Source: Gammaproteobacteria bacterium UBA7449
GTDB lineage: Bacteria; Pseudomonadota; Gammaproteobacteria; Pseudomonadales; Pseudohongiellaceae
Assembly: GCA_002477465.1 (NCBI GenBank)
Contig: DLPV01000045.1
Span: 1 to 35,353, forward strand
Direction: 5' to 3'
DNA: 35,353 bases
This document shows, one piece after another, positions 8,484-17,155 of the stretch. How positions within the stretch are numbered: the stretch's first letter is position 1; each line of letters starts with the position of its first letter. Under the pieces are notes generated by a model, which did not search any database, had not been told where the DNA came from, and saw only the letters and a list, made by a program, of their open reading frames with translations. The position numbers and the translations under genes were made by a program.

Positions 8484-10904
8484 ATGTCACTTTCGACTAT
8501 CTACCCATTGGTGCAACGACCCAACTGGACCCCAATGACAGCCGCAGCTTTATCTTCGACGCTTTCAAATAAAATCCCCCAACAAATAGCTAACGAACTT
8601 TCCATCACTACTCAACAGGTCAGCGCCTCTATCGCTTTACTCGATGAAGGTTCCACGGTGCCCTTCATCTCTCGCTATAGAAAAGAGGCAACCGGAGGGC
8701 TTGATGATTTGCTGCTACGGGATCTGGAACTCAGGCTGCGTTACTTACGGGAGATGGCAGAGCGTGTCGAGACGATTATTGCCAGCATCGCAGAACAGGA
8801 GAAGCTAACACCGCAGTTGGAGAAACAAATTCGTAGCGCAGAAACGAAGACTGTGCTGGAGGACCTTTACCTGCCGTTCAAACCCAAGCGCCGCACCAAG
8901 GCAATGATTGCGATTGAAGCGGGACTTGAATCGCTGGCAGACGCCTTGTTCGAAGACCCTTCACAAAACCCAGAAGCACTTGCCAGCAACTACATCGATA
9001 CTGAGGCCCGCAGTAATGGCGTAGAAAATTCCAAGGCCGCCCTTGAAGGTGCCCGCTATATCCTGATGGACAAATTTAACGAGGATGCAGCGCTGGCAGG
9101 AAAACTCCGCTCCCACCTCTGGAACCAAGGCGAGCTCAGGTCCAGAGTCGTGGAGGACAAAAAATCAGACGCGGCCAAATTTAGCGACTACTTCGATTTC
9201 AGTGAGCGCTTGAACAAGATGCCATCCCACCGTGCGCTGGCGGTATTCCGTGGCCGAAAGGAAGGTTTCTTGCTGGTCGAGATTGGCAGTGCGGGTGTGG
9301 AGTCTGGCGCGACTGATCCCTGTGAAATGATGATAGCCAGCCACTTCGGCATTGAAAACAAAGGGCGTGCTGCAGACAAATGGCTGCTGGAGGTCGTCAA
9401 CTGGACCTGGAAAGTGAAGCTCAACTACCGCCTGGAAACAGATCTATTGGGACAGCTGCGGGAACAGTCAGATGACGAGGCGATTCGGGTCTTTACCGAG
9501 AATATGAAGGCGATCTTGCTGGCGCCACCGGCTGGAAACAGGGTAACCCTGGGCCTGGACCCTGGGCTCAGAACCGGCGTGAAAGTTTGCGTAGTGGATC
9601 GTACTGGTAAATTCCTTGAGGACACCGCTATCTATCCCCATGCTCCAAGGAACCAGTGGGATGAATCGATTGCAGTGTTGGCAAAACTGGCCAAGAGGCA
9701 CGGCGCCGAACTCATCGCAATTGGTAACGGCACAGCTTCCCGCGAAACCGACAAGCTGGCCAGCGATCTGATCAAGCGGCATAAGGAGCTGAAACTCGAC
9801 AAGGCCATGGTAAATGAAGCAGGTGCGTCTGTGTATTCCGCCTCTGACGTTGCCAGAGAGGAGTTTCCAGATCTTGATGTCACCGTGCGCGGCGCCATCT
9901 CCATCGCCAGACGCTTGCAGGATCCACTGGCCGAACTGGTCAAGCTGGACCCAAAATCCGTAGGCGTCGGCCAGTACCAGCATGATGTCAACCAATTAAA
10001 ATTGGGGCAGAGCCTGAATGCGGTGGTCGAAGACTGCGTAAACGCCGTTGGCGTGAACGTCAATATGGCCTCAGCCGCTCTGCTCAAGCAAGTTTCCGGT
10101 CTCACTGCTTCCATCGCCTCCAATATTGTGGATTACCGCAACCAGCACGGCGAGTTTAAGACTCGTAAGGACCTGAAAGCCGTGCCGAGATTCGGCGAGA
10201 AAAGCTTCGAGCAAGCGGCAGGCTTTCTGCGAATTGTAGATGGAGAAAACCCTCTCGATGCATCCTCAGTGCATCCGGAGTCTTATAGCATCGTCGAGAA
10301 AATCCTGAGGCAGAATCAGAAAAAGGTTGGCGAAATCATCGGTGATCGAAGTTTTCTGTCCAGGCTTAAACCCGAAGACTTCACCGATGAAAAATTCGGT
10401 GTACCCACAGTCACAGATATCCTGTCCGAATTAGAAAAACCCGGCCGGGACCCGAGACCCGAATTCAAATCGGCTGTCTTTAAAGAAGGCGTGGATTCCC
10501 TTAAAGATTTGGAAGCAGGTATGACTCTTGAAGGGGTAGTGACCAATGTCACGAACTTCGGCGCTTTTGTCGATATTGGCGTACACCAGGACGGTCTGGT
10601 CCATATTTCCGCGCTATCTAATTCTTTCGTGAAAGATCCTCATACTATTGTAAAGACAGGTGATGTGGTCAAGGTCAAAGTCATGCAAGTCGAACTGCAG
10701 CGCAAACGTATCGGCCTGAGCATGAGGCTCGATGACGAGCTTGAACCCCAATCGGCCGGCGATAATGGAGGCCACGCTGGCAACAACAAACCAGCTAAGG
10801 CGCGCAGTGGTTATCAGGCCAAGCAAAAATCGAAGCCCCAACAAAAACAAGCAGTCGGCAGCTTTGGGGCGCTGTTGCAGAGTGCGGTGAAAGACAAAGA
10901 TTGA
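8484..10904 (+). CDS. tex: Transcription accessory protein Tex (S1 RNA-binding)
   Basis: 806-residue nucleic-acid-binding protein. Tex-family proteins are conserved factors linked to transcription and RNA metabolism. The N-terminal helical domain contains LLDEGSTVPFISRYRKE. The YqgF/RNase H-like domain lies around VTLGLDPGLRTGVKVCVVD, the helix-hairpin-helix region follows GVNVNMASAALL, and a C-terminal S1 domain contains GAFVDIGVHQDGLVHIS. A Lys/Gln-rich tail ends the protein. The sequence follows Pseudomonas Tex closely along its whole length. No Shine-Dalgarno sequence is seen at 8484 or at the alternative ATG at 8535, and the start at 8535 would match homologue length slightly better. It converges with the peroxidase gene. 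Confidence 0.97.
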   Translation: MSLSTIYPLVQRPNWTPMTAAALSSTLSNKIPQQIANELSITTQQVSASIALLDEGSTVPFISRYRKEATGGLDDLLLRDLELRLRYLREMAERVETIIASIAEQEKLTPQLEKQIRSAETKTVLEDLYLPFKPKRRTKAMIAIEAGLESLADALFEDPSQNPEALASNYIDTEARSNGVENSKAALEGARYILMDKFNEDAALAGKLRSHLWNQGELRSRVVEDKKSDAAKFSDYFDFSERLNKMPSHRALAVFRGRKEGFLLVEIGSAGVESGATDPCEMMIASHFGIENKGRAADKWLLEVVNWTWKVKLNYRLETDLLGQLREQSDDEAIRVFTENMKAILLAPPAGNRVTLGLDPGLRTGVKVCVVDRTGKFLEDTAIYPHAPRNQWDESIAVLAKLAKRHGAELIAIGNGTASRETDKLASDLIKRHKELKLDKAMVNEAGASVYSASDVAREEFPDLDVTVRGAISIARRLQDPLAELVKLDPKSVGVGQYQHDVNQLKLGQSLNAVVEDCVNAVGVNVNMASAALLKQVSGLTASIASNIVDYRNQHGEFKTRKDLKAVPRFGEKSFEQAAGFLRIVDGENPLDASSVHPESYSIVEKILRQNQKKVGEIIGDRSFLSRLKPEDFTDEKFGVPTVTDILSELEKPGRDPRPEFKSAVFKEGVDSLKDLEAGMTLEGVVTNVTNFGAFVDIGVHQDGLVHISALSNSFVKDPHTIVKTGDVVKVKVMQVELQRKRIGLSMRLDDELEPQSAGDNGGHAGNNKPAKARSGYQAKQKSKPQQKQAVGSFGALLQSAVKDKD

Positions 10905-11004
10905 GACTGCGTAGGACGCATCAGATGGAGGCACTTGTTGTAAGCATCGGATCTATCCCCAGCCTAGGCGATTCGAAGTTTGTATCAGTACCCAATCGCT
11001 TTAT

Positions 11005-11484
11005 TCACAACAGCTTGGCAATGAGCGGATCGATTTCTTCCGGCGTAGTGCGTGGACCTATTCTATCTATAACCTCACCATGCTTATCAATCAGAAACTT
11101 CGCAAAATTCCAGGCAATATCAGCGTCGCCCTCCGCGCCCACCTTCGCCGACTTGAGCTGCCGATAAAGGTCACAGGCATTATCGCCGTTGACCTCAATC
11201 TTGGAGAACATGGGAAAGTTCACCTGGTAGCGGGAGCGCGCAAACTCAAGAATCTCCTCATCGCTGCCGGGCTCCTGCGCGCCGAATTGATTGCAGGGGA
11301 AGCCAAGCACAGCAAATCCCTTGTCAGCATATTTTTCCTGTAGTGCACACAGACCTGTGTACTGATTGGTGAGGCCTCACTGGCTGGCGAGGTTCACCAC
11401 CAATAGCGCCTGCTCTCGGAAATCTGAAAAGCTGATTTCCTCTCCGGTGATTGAGCGCATCTTAAGATCGTAGATCTGACTCAT
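11005..11484 (-). CDS. Glutathione peroxidase, predicted selenoprotein (in-frame TGA = Sec36)
   Basis: 159-residue glutathione peroxidase family protein that reduces hydrogen peroxide or organic hydroperoxides. Starting at the ATG at 11484, with AGGAG seven bases upstream (11492-11496), the frame reads MSQIYDLKMRSITGEE, then VVNLASQ, then TGA at 11379-11377, then GLTNQYTGL and on without another stop to TAA. The TGA falls exactly where the family has catalytic Cys or selenocysteine (NVAS-x-(C/U)-G). The rest of the catalytic tetrad is intact: Q70 in CNQFGAQE, and W125 and N126 in WNFAKF. The resolving Cys of Cys-type, thioredoxin-dependent members is replaced (FARSRY). A SECIS-like hairpin follows the TGA. 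A gene caller that stops at TGA would report only a 101-residue tail starting at 11310. Alternative explanation: a nonsense-mutated pseudogene or sequencing error. It lies 90 bp downstream of the M16 peptidase gene. Confidence 0.88.
11345..11379 (-). promoter_or_regulatory. Bacterial SECIS element following the UGA codon
   Basis: On the minus strand, UGA (11379-11377) is followed after 21 nt by a GGUC loop (11355-11352). The loop is closed by a perfect 5-bp stem ACACA/UGUGU (11360-11347), extended by a U-G and a G-C pair to 11362/11345. The AGGUCU apex is the same as that of the E. coli fdhF SECIS, and the UGA-to-loop distance is in the known bacterial range. It lies within the coding sequence, as expected for SelB-dependent insertion. 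Confidence 0.8.
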
Positions 11485-11574
11485 TATGTTGCTCCTGTTT
11501 CATGCATCTAATCTGCAGTCATGATTTTCCTGATCAGCTCGATTGGATCTATTCGAGCCGGCAAACTGGACTAC

Positions 11575-14382
11575 CTAGTTCAGCGATACCACGGGTAGGC
11601 CAAGCGCCTCCAGGCGCTCGCGCTGGGTTGCGGCGTCACCCACCACCAGGTAGATGAGCTTGCCCGGGTCCGCATAACGTTGGGCCAGAGTCCTGATGTC
11701 GTAGATAGCTACAGATTCGACAAAGGCTTCCTGTGCCAGAACGTAATCGTTGGCGTAACCATAGGTGCTGATATCTCTCAGCATATCGAGTTTCGCAGCA
11801 AAGGTCTCGAAACGGCGAGCGTTGCTTGCCAACAAAAAGCTCTTGGTCGTTGCCAGGTCGGTTTCAGAAAAAGTTGCCGGATATTCTGACAGGATTTCAA
11901 TTACCGACTCCAGCGCCTCCAGCGTGATATTGGTGCGCACGCCGCTGGATATCTGAAACGGACCGGCATAAACGCTGCCTTCGAAACGAGAACGAATACC
12001 GTAGGTATAGCCCTTACCCTCGCGTAGTTCCTGGGTAAGCCGCGAAGCGAAACCACCACCGCCGAGGATATAGTTCATGACGCTAGCCGGCCAGTAGTCT
12101 TCATCAGTTGCAGCCAGCGCCAGGTTACCAACGCGCAGCACAGATTGACGCGCCCCTGGCACATCATATAAGTAGACCACCGCATCTTCTCGCGGTGCAG
12201 GGAAAATGGGATCAGGCACAGTGACAGCGCGATTATCCCAGCCATTTACAAGATCTGCGATCGCTGACTCTACATCTGCGGCAGATACGTCACCGGTAAT
12301 ATGAAAGTCAGCAAGACTGGGAACAAGATTGGCCGCATACCAGGTTTGCAGATCCTGCAGCCTTATGTCTCCCACGCTCGCCACCGTGCCGAGCAGGTTG
12401 TACGAGAGGATATTGGCCTCGCCGTATAGCAGGGTATTGAACAGGTTGTCCGCGACGGCATTGGGCTCAGCCTGCTGCTCAGCCAGCTCACCGAGAACTG
12501 CTTGTTTCGCCAGTGAAAACTCCGACGAATCCCAGCGCGGCTCCAGCAACATCTCAGTCATCAGGGCCATGGTCTCATCGAAGCGAGAACTCAGGGTGCG
12601 GCCAGAGACGCGGATACCTTCGCGGCCCGCCGAGACCTGCAATACTGCGCCCAGTTGCTCGATGGCTGCATCTAACTCGGCAGGGGTTCTATTCGCCGTC
12701 CCACGATTGAGCATAGTGGCCACGAGGTTTGCCACACCAACCTTGCCAGGATCATCCAAGAGCAACCCGCCATTGATATCCAGGCTAAATTCTACCAGCG
12801 GCAGCTCAGCTGTCTCGATACCGTATATACCCATTTCGTTTGCTGCCGTCAGGGTCCAAATCACTGGAATCTTGAGCTCCGGCGCAGGTCCAGCGCTTGG
12901 CTCAACGCTGCGATCAAAAGCAGATGGGGTGCGAATATACTCTGCTGACTCCCCGCTTAATTCGAAGCTCTCGCCGCGCCCTTCCGCCACGATTTGTTCT
13001 TCGACCACAGTGGCCGCGCGCGATCCAGGCATTGCCAGGTTCGACTCACCTTTGGGAATGAAACTGGTCGCGATGTAGGGTTTAGCTTTGATGTATTGTT
13101 CATAGACGCGCCAGATGTCCTCTTCTGACACTTCAAGATACTTGTCCAATTCTTCGTTGATGTAGCCCGGATCATCAGCAAATATATTGTGTTGGGCCAG
13201 TTGAAAGGCTTTGCCGAGTACGGAGGAGAGATTGTCATAGAAACCCGTTTCTATGCCTGCCTTTATCCGCTCCAGATCATCCGCGGTAAAACCTGATGAC
13301 TCGAATCGGGCGAATCCATCCATGATGGCGCTGCGAACAACCGACAGGTCGGTACCAGGAAATGCCCTAACCTGAAGCTGGAGTTGTCCGGCGATCTCGG
13401 AATCATAGGCGCCGAAGCGAATATTGTTTGTTAGCTCCTGCTCTTCCACCAGCACCTGGTACAAAGGCGCGCTGCGACCCTCGGTAAGTAACGCCATGAT
13501 GATCTGCAGCGCATAACTGTCAGGGTGATAGACTCGCACGCCAGGCCAGACCATGGTTAATTCAGGGAGCTGGGCAAAATTATCCTCCCATGACAGGAGC
13601 ATCGTCTCATCAAGGGTTTCCGGACGCGGCGTCAGGGGTTCAATTGCATTGCCCGCTGGGATTTCATCAAAATACTGGTGTACCCACTCTCGTGCCTGCT
13701 CGAAGTCAAAGTCTCCAGCTACCACCAGAGTTGCATTATTTGGCACATACCAGGTGTTATAAAAATTCTTCACATCATCCAGCGTAGCATTTTGCAAATC
13801 TTCCAATGACCCGATGACCTGCCAGCTATAGGGGTGATCCGCGGGATAGAGATTTTTATCGATAACGTACTGGGTATGGCCATAGGGTCGGTTATCAACA
13901 CCCTGGCGCTTCTCATTTTTCACCACCTGCTTTTCTTTTTGCAGTACAGGTTCAGTAACCGTATTGATGAAATAACCAAGCTTTTCGGCTTCAGCCCAGA
14001 GCATGCGCTCTAGCGCGTCATTGGGGACGGTCTGAAAATAATTGGTGCGATCGCGACTGGTGCTGCCATTGGCCCCGGAACCACCTACCCGGCTACTGAG
14101 GCGATCGAGGCCGCCGCGCCCGAGATTTTCCGATTCCAGGAACAGCAGATGCTCGAACAAATGTGCAAAGCCAGTACGCCCGGTAACCTCACGCGCAGAA
14201 CCGACATGAAAAGTTAAGGCCACAGCGGTCACGGGATCCGAGGTATCGAGGTGGAAAATCACTTCCAGGCCATTGTCTAGAGTAAATTTTTCAAAATTAA
14301 TCTCGGCCTGTTGGGCCACAACGGGGCCGGCGATACAGCACAGCACAGCCAAAAACGACGACATCAGTGAACGATAAAACAT
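11575..14382 (-). CDS. Secreted M16-family zinc metallopeptidase (tandem M16 domains)
   Basis: 935-residue exported protease of the pitrilysin/insulinase clan. A signal peptide occupies about residues 1-24 (FLAVLCCIAGPVVAQ). The first M16 half carries the inverted zinc motif HLFEH (residues 74-78) and the third ligand E157 in VVKNEKRQ, so it should be catalytic. The second half, beginning around IPVIWTL, lacks the motif and is the usual inactive partner, with the conserved ILGGGGFASRLTQELREGKG region. The longest frame opens at a GTG at 14394; the ATG at 14382 is preferred because GGTGGG lies upstream and the signal peptide then begins directly. It is followed by the selenoprotein peroxidase and transcribed divergently from the CoA-transferase gene. 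Confidence 0.92.
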   Translation of the reverse strand: MFYRSLMSSFLAVLCCIAGPVVAQQAEINFEKFTLDNGLEVIFHLDTSDPVTAVALTFHVGSAREVTGRTGFAHLFEHLLFLESENLGRGGLDRLSSRVGGSGANGSTSRDRTNYFQTVPNDALERMLWAEAEKLGYFINTVTEPVLQKEKQVVKNEKRQGVDNRPYGHTQYVIDKNLYPADHPYSWQVIGSLEDLQNATLDDVKNFYNTWYVPNNATLVVAGDFDFEQAREWVHQYFDEIPAGNAIEPLTPRPETLDETMLLSWEDNFAQLPELTMVWPGVRVYHPDSYALQIIMALLTEGRSAPLYQVLVEEQELTNNIRFGAYDSEIAGQLQLQVRAFPGTDLSVVRSAIMDGFARFESSGFTADDLERIKAGIETGFYDNLSSVLGKAFQLAQHNIFADDPGYINEELDKYLEVSEEDIWRVYEQYIKAKPYIATSFIPKGESNLAMPGSRAATVVEEQIVAEGRGESFELSGESAEYIRTPSAFDRSVEPSAGPAPELKIPVIWTLTAANEMGIYGIETAELPLVEFSLDINGGLLLDDPGKVGVANLVATMLNRGTANRTPAELDAAIEQLGAVLQVSAGREGIRVSGRTLSSRFDETMALMTEMLLEPRWDSSEFSLAKQAVLGELAEQQAEPNAVADNLFNTLLYGEANILSYNLLGTVASVGDIRLQDLQTWYAANLVPSLADFHITGDVSAADVESAIADLVNGWDNRAVTVPDPIFPAPREDAVVYLYDVPGARQSVLRVGNLALAATDEDYWPASVMNYILGGGGFASRLTQELREGKGYTYGIRSRFEGSVYAGPFQISSGVRTNITLEALESVIEILSEYPATFSETDLATTKSFLLASNARRFETFAAKLDMLRDISTYGYANDYVLAQEAFVESVAIYDIRTLAQRYADPGKLIYLVVGDAATQRERLEALGLPVVSLN

Positions 14383-14429
14383 GTAATTTCCCACCGCTTA
14401 AAGGAATCAATTGCATTGATGCGAGCGCA

Positions 14430-14435
14430 ATTATA
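14430..14435 (-). promoter_or_regulatory. Candidate -10 element for the M16 peptidase gene
   Basis: TATAAT on the minus strand, about 48 bp upstream of the ATG at 14382. No convincing -35 box is seen at the usual spacing. Confidence 0.3.
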
Positions 14436-14578
14436 GTGGATTACGCCAAGCCGGTCTGTTCGGATAGAGATTCCTGTGGATCAAGGCGCGATTCAGCAGC
14501 CTCTTTTTGACTTGGAGACATCGGGTATGTTCGAGAAACTGCTGTATTTTTCTCCGCTCCCCCTTTAATGTCTCCGCT

Positions 14579-15745
14579 ATGAGTGAACCCAAGCCCCTGA
14601 GTGGATACAAAGTAGTCGATTTTTCTGCGGTTTATGCGGGCCCGATCTGCGCGCGCTTCCTGCTTGACTGCGGTGCCGAAGTGGTAAAGATCGAACCACC
14701 GGGAATCGGTGACCTGACCCGAGGAGCCGACGGCATGACCCCGGCATTCGCGCATTTCAATGCCGGCAAGCGCAGTATTGCCCTGGATCTGAAATCTGCC
14801 GAGGGCCAGCAAATAGCCAGAGAGCTCATTCGCGGAGCGGATATTGTGATTCAGAACTTTCGCCCTGGAATCATGAGCAAGTTTAAACTGGATTATGAAA
14901 GCGTGAAGGCGGAACAGCCCGAACTGGTTTATTGCTCGATCTCGGGATTCGGATTGAGTGGTCCCTGGGTAGACCGTGCGGCCTTTGCCCCTATCGTGCA
15001 TGCCGCCAGCGGCTTCGATACAGTTTTTGGTGCAGGTCAGGCAAATAGTGAAAACCGGCCACCGAATTGGGAAATCATGGTGGCCGACATCCTGACCGGC
15101 GCCTATGCCTTTGGCGTGATTCAAACCGCGCTGCTGGGACGCGAGCGTTTCGGCCGCGGAGAGCACCTCGATGTCAGCATGATGGATGCGATGATGACCC
15201 TGATTCCAGCACATTTGCAGGCGGCCCAGATGGCAGAACCCTTACCCATTGGTCGGTTCCATCCTGTGCAAACCAGCGATGGCTTTGTCATGGTGACGCC
15301 AATTTCCAATAAGAATTTTTCAAGCCTGTGCCAGTTACTGCAGCGGCCTGAACTTTTGCAGGATCCGAGATTCGTATTTGGACCACGTTCCCGACACTTT
15401 AAAGAACTCGCGGCGGAAATAGAAAAGTGGTCTGGATCCCTGAGTACGAATGAAGTTGAGAACGCGCTTAATGATGCAGGCGTTCCCTGTAGCGCTTATA
15501 CAAAATTAGATGATTTATTCTCTCACCCTCAGGTGGTCGAGCGGCAGTCTTTCTCCCCCATTAACGATGACCATCTGGGTGAGTTCCTGATTCAGTGTAT
15601 CCCGGTAAAATTTCAGCATATGAATAACAGGACCGCATCCTGGGCAGCAACACTCGGCCAACACAGTGATGACGTGCTGCAGACAGAGCTTGGCATGCCA
15701 GCTGAAAAAATTGCAGAGTTGCGGGAACAAAGAATTATCGCTTGA
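14579..15745 (+). CDS. Family III CoA-transferase-like protein (CaiB/BaiF family)
   Basis: 388-residue cytoplasmic protein of the family III CoA-transferase/racemase fold. Family landmarks are VVDFSAVYAGPICARFLLDCGAEVVKIE at the N-terminus (core G-P-x-C-A-R-F-L), the DLKS-x-EG block, IQNFRPG, and YCSISGFGLSGPW. The small domain around RFGRGEHLDVSMMDAM is also typical. The position that normally holds the catalytic Asp (R-P-G-Y-D-x-I-x-Q-A-x-S-G) reads R-A-A-F-A-P-I-V-H-A-A-S-G, with Ala at residue 137. Acyl transfer through the usual aspartyl-CoA intermediate is therefore doubtful. The frame is open from 14507, but the family start corresponds to the ATG at 14579. No clear Shine-Dalgarno sequence is present. 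The gene precedes the exported flavoprotein by 114 bp. Confidence 0.88.
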   Translation: MSEPKPLSGYKVVDFSAVYAGPICARFLLDCGAEVVKIEPPGIGDLTRGADGMTPAFAHFNAGKRSIALDLKSAEGQQIARELIRGADIVIQNFRPGIMSKFKLDYESVKAEQPELVYCSISGFGLSGPWVDRAAFAPIVHAASGFDTVFGAGQANSENRPPNWEIMVADILTGAYAFGVIQTALLGRERFGRGEHLDVSMMDAMMTLIPAHLQAAQMAEPLPIGRFHPVQTSDGFVMVTPISNKNFSSLCQLLQRPELLQDPRFVFGPRSRHFKELAAEIEKWSGSLSTNEVENALNDAGVPCSAYTKLDDLFSHPQVVERQSFSPINDDHLGEFLIQCIPVKFQHMNNRTASWAATLGQHSDDVLQTELGMPAEKIAELREQRIIA

Positions 15746-15859
15746 TCGTAGTGCCAACAAGCAACCGGCGCGCCGGAACCCTTACCTTGATTACGCGTCA
15801 GGATTAGTTATCTTCAATCAATCATTCAGGCCAAGAAAACGCGAAGAGGCAAAATAGCT

Positions 15860-16990
15860 ATGTCAAAACGAAAGCAACTGAGTCGGCGTGACCTCATTAA
15901 AGCCGCAGGCATTGGGGCGCTCGCCACTACGTTCGCAGGCTGTCAATCGGTTGCAAACCCTGGCGTAGGCTACCGGCGCCCCTACTCCCGCAAACCCTGG
16001 GTGGCACCACGAGTCTCCATGGATAATGTCATTCGCGAAATCGTGGGTCATCGCCCTTATCGGCCATCGGGGTTTGTGGTGAAAGGCGAACAGTTTGACG
16101 ACAAACTCGTGGTGCATAATTACGGCCACGGCGGTGGCGGCATCAGCCTGTCCTGGGGCTCCTCTGCTCTGGCAGTGCGTGAAACCCTGGGTATAACACC
16201 AGGCAAGGTGGCTGTAATTGGTGGCGGCGTCATGGGCTTGACCAGCGCCCGACTGCTGCAGGATGCCGGCTGGGAAGTGACGATTTACACGCGCGATATG
16301 GCGCGCCACACCACGTCTAGTGTTGCCGGCGGAGAATGGGGCCCTTATAGCGTGCACGACCCCGCCGTATCGACGCCTGAATTCAAATCCCAAATCCAGT
16401 TCGCTGCCCGCATTGCCCACCACGCATTCACCACCCTTGGCGGGCCGGATTATGGCGTGCACTGGACAGAGCTCTATAACCTCAGTGAGACGCCTCCCGA
16501 AGACGGGGGCGAATTCGAGCATCTCTATCCCTTCCGCGTCGATCTGCAGCCAGACGAACACCCTTTTCCGGTTCCCTATGTTCGCCACGAACTGACCATG
16601 ATGGTGGAGCCCGCGACGTTTCTGCGGCGGCTAATTGAAGACTTCCAGCAGTCAGGTGGAAAGTTTGTCATTCGTAATTTCGCCAACAAGGAAGAAATTC
16701 TCGCCTTGCCGGAACCGGTTATGTTCAACTGCACAGGACTCGGCGCGGCGACCCTGTTCGACGATACCGAGCTGACACCCGCCAAGGGCCAGCTGGTATA
16801 CCTGCCGCCCGATCCAGACGTCGACTACCTCACCATTGGTGGCGGTAACAGCAACCTGTATATGTTCTCTCGAACCGATGCCGTATTGCTTGGCGGCACG
16901 TTCAAATTAGGCGATTACTCACGCAATACTGAACCTGAAGAAACAGAGAGGATAGTTACCGAGCATCAGAGGATTTTTTCTGGGTTCTAG
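15860..16990 (+). CDS. Tat-exported lipoprotein, D-amino-acid oxidase-like FAD enzyme (circularly permuted)
   Basis: 376-residue flavoprotein. The N-terminus has the Tat motif SRRDLIK followed by a hydrophobic stretch ending in a lipobox-like FAGC (Cys28), so it is predicted to be a membrane-anchored periplasmic protein. Residues 54-106 hold the block that closes ordinary D-amino-acid oxidases: GHRPYRP (63-69) and HNYGHGGGG with SLSWG (86-100). The FAD-binding motif VAVIGGGVMGL (117-127) comes afterwards. The chain ends shortly after GGTFKLGDYS (345-354), which in classical enzymes precedes the RPxRP block. The order is therefore rotated. Catalytic motifs look intact. The substrate is probably a D-amino acid or a related amine, with hydrogen peroxide as product. 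It ends in TAG before a strong terminator. Confidence 0.87.
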   Translation: MSKRKQLSRRDLIKAAGIGALATTFAGCQSVANPGVGYRRPYSRKPWVAPRVSMDNVIREIVGHRPYRPSGFVVKGEQFDDKLVVHNYGHGGGGISLSWGSSALAVRETLGITPGKVAVIGGGVMGLTSARLLQDAGWEVTIYTRDMARHTTSSVAGGEWGPYSVHDPAVSTPEFKSQIQFAARIAHHAFTTLGGPDYGVHWTELYNLSETPPEDGGEFEHLYPFRVDLQPDEHPFPVPYVRHELTMMVEPATFLRRLIEDFQQSGGKFVIRNFANKEEILALPEPVMFNCTGLGAATLFDDTELTPAKGQLVYLPPDPDVDYLTIGGGNSNLYMFSRTDAVLLGGTFKLGDYSRNTEPEETERIVTEHQRIFSGF

Positions 16991-17011
16991 CGAACCAAAA
17001 TATTGAAATGT

Positions 17012-17050
17012 AAAAAGGGCGGATAACTCATTTAAGTATCCGCCCTTTTT
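17012..17050. terminator. Bidirectional rho-independent terminator
   Basis: Perfect 14-bp inverted repeat (17012-17025 with 17037-17050, core GGGCGGATA/TATCCGCCC) around an 11-nt loop. It ends in TTTTT on the plus strand and begins with AAAAA, so it can stop transcription from the flavoprotein gene and, in the other direction, from rarA. Confidence 0.92.
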
Positions 17051-17155
17051 CTATGAGCACGACCCAGGTAACTTCTTAACGCTTTTTCCAGGTGGCATGT
17101 GTTGGCTACATGCTCCCACATCGTTTTACCGCTCGGCGGCCACTTCGCAAACTTA

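Noticed and set aside
11005..11310. Stand-alone 101-residue gene for the peroxidase C-terminal part
   Set aside because: It starts at a GTG inside the conserved VLGFPCNQFG block, and the missing N-terminal half is intact upstream in the same frame, separated only by the TGA at the Sec position.
11370..11379. TGAGGCCTCA palindrome overlapping the peroxidase TGA as an operator or protein-binding site
   Set aside because: A 10-bp palindrome within coding sequence is expected by chance often enough; the downstream GGUC hairpin explains the site better.
11005..11484. Glutathione peroxidase pseudogene
   Set aside because: Only one stop, located exactly at the catalytic residue, with no other decay and with a SECIS-like hairpin; selenocysteine explains this better, though absence of sel genes would reopen it.
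14441..15214. 257-codon frame on the minus strand
   Set aside because: Antisense to the CoA-transferase-like gene, no motif or recognisable domain; composition typical of a shadow frame.
15863..16588. 241-codon frame on the minus strand
   Set aside because: Antisense to the flavoprotein gene, whose motifs and signal peptide are unambiguous.
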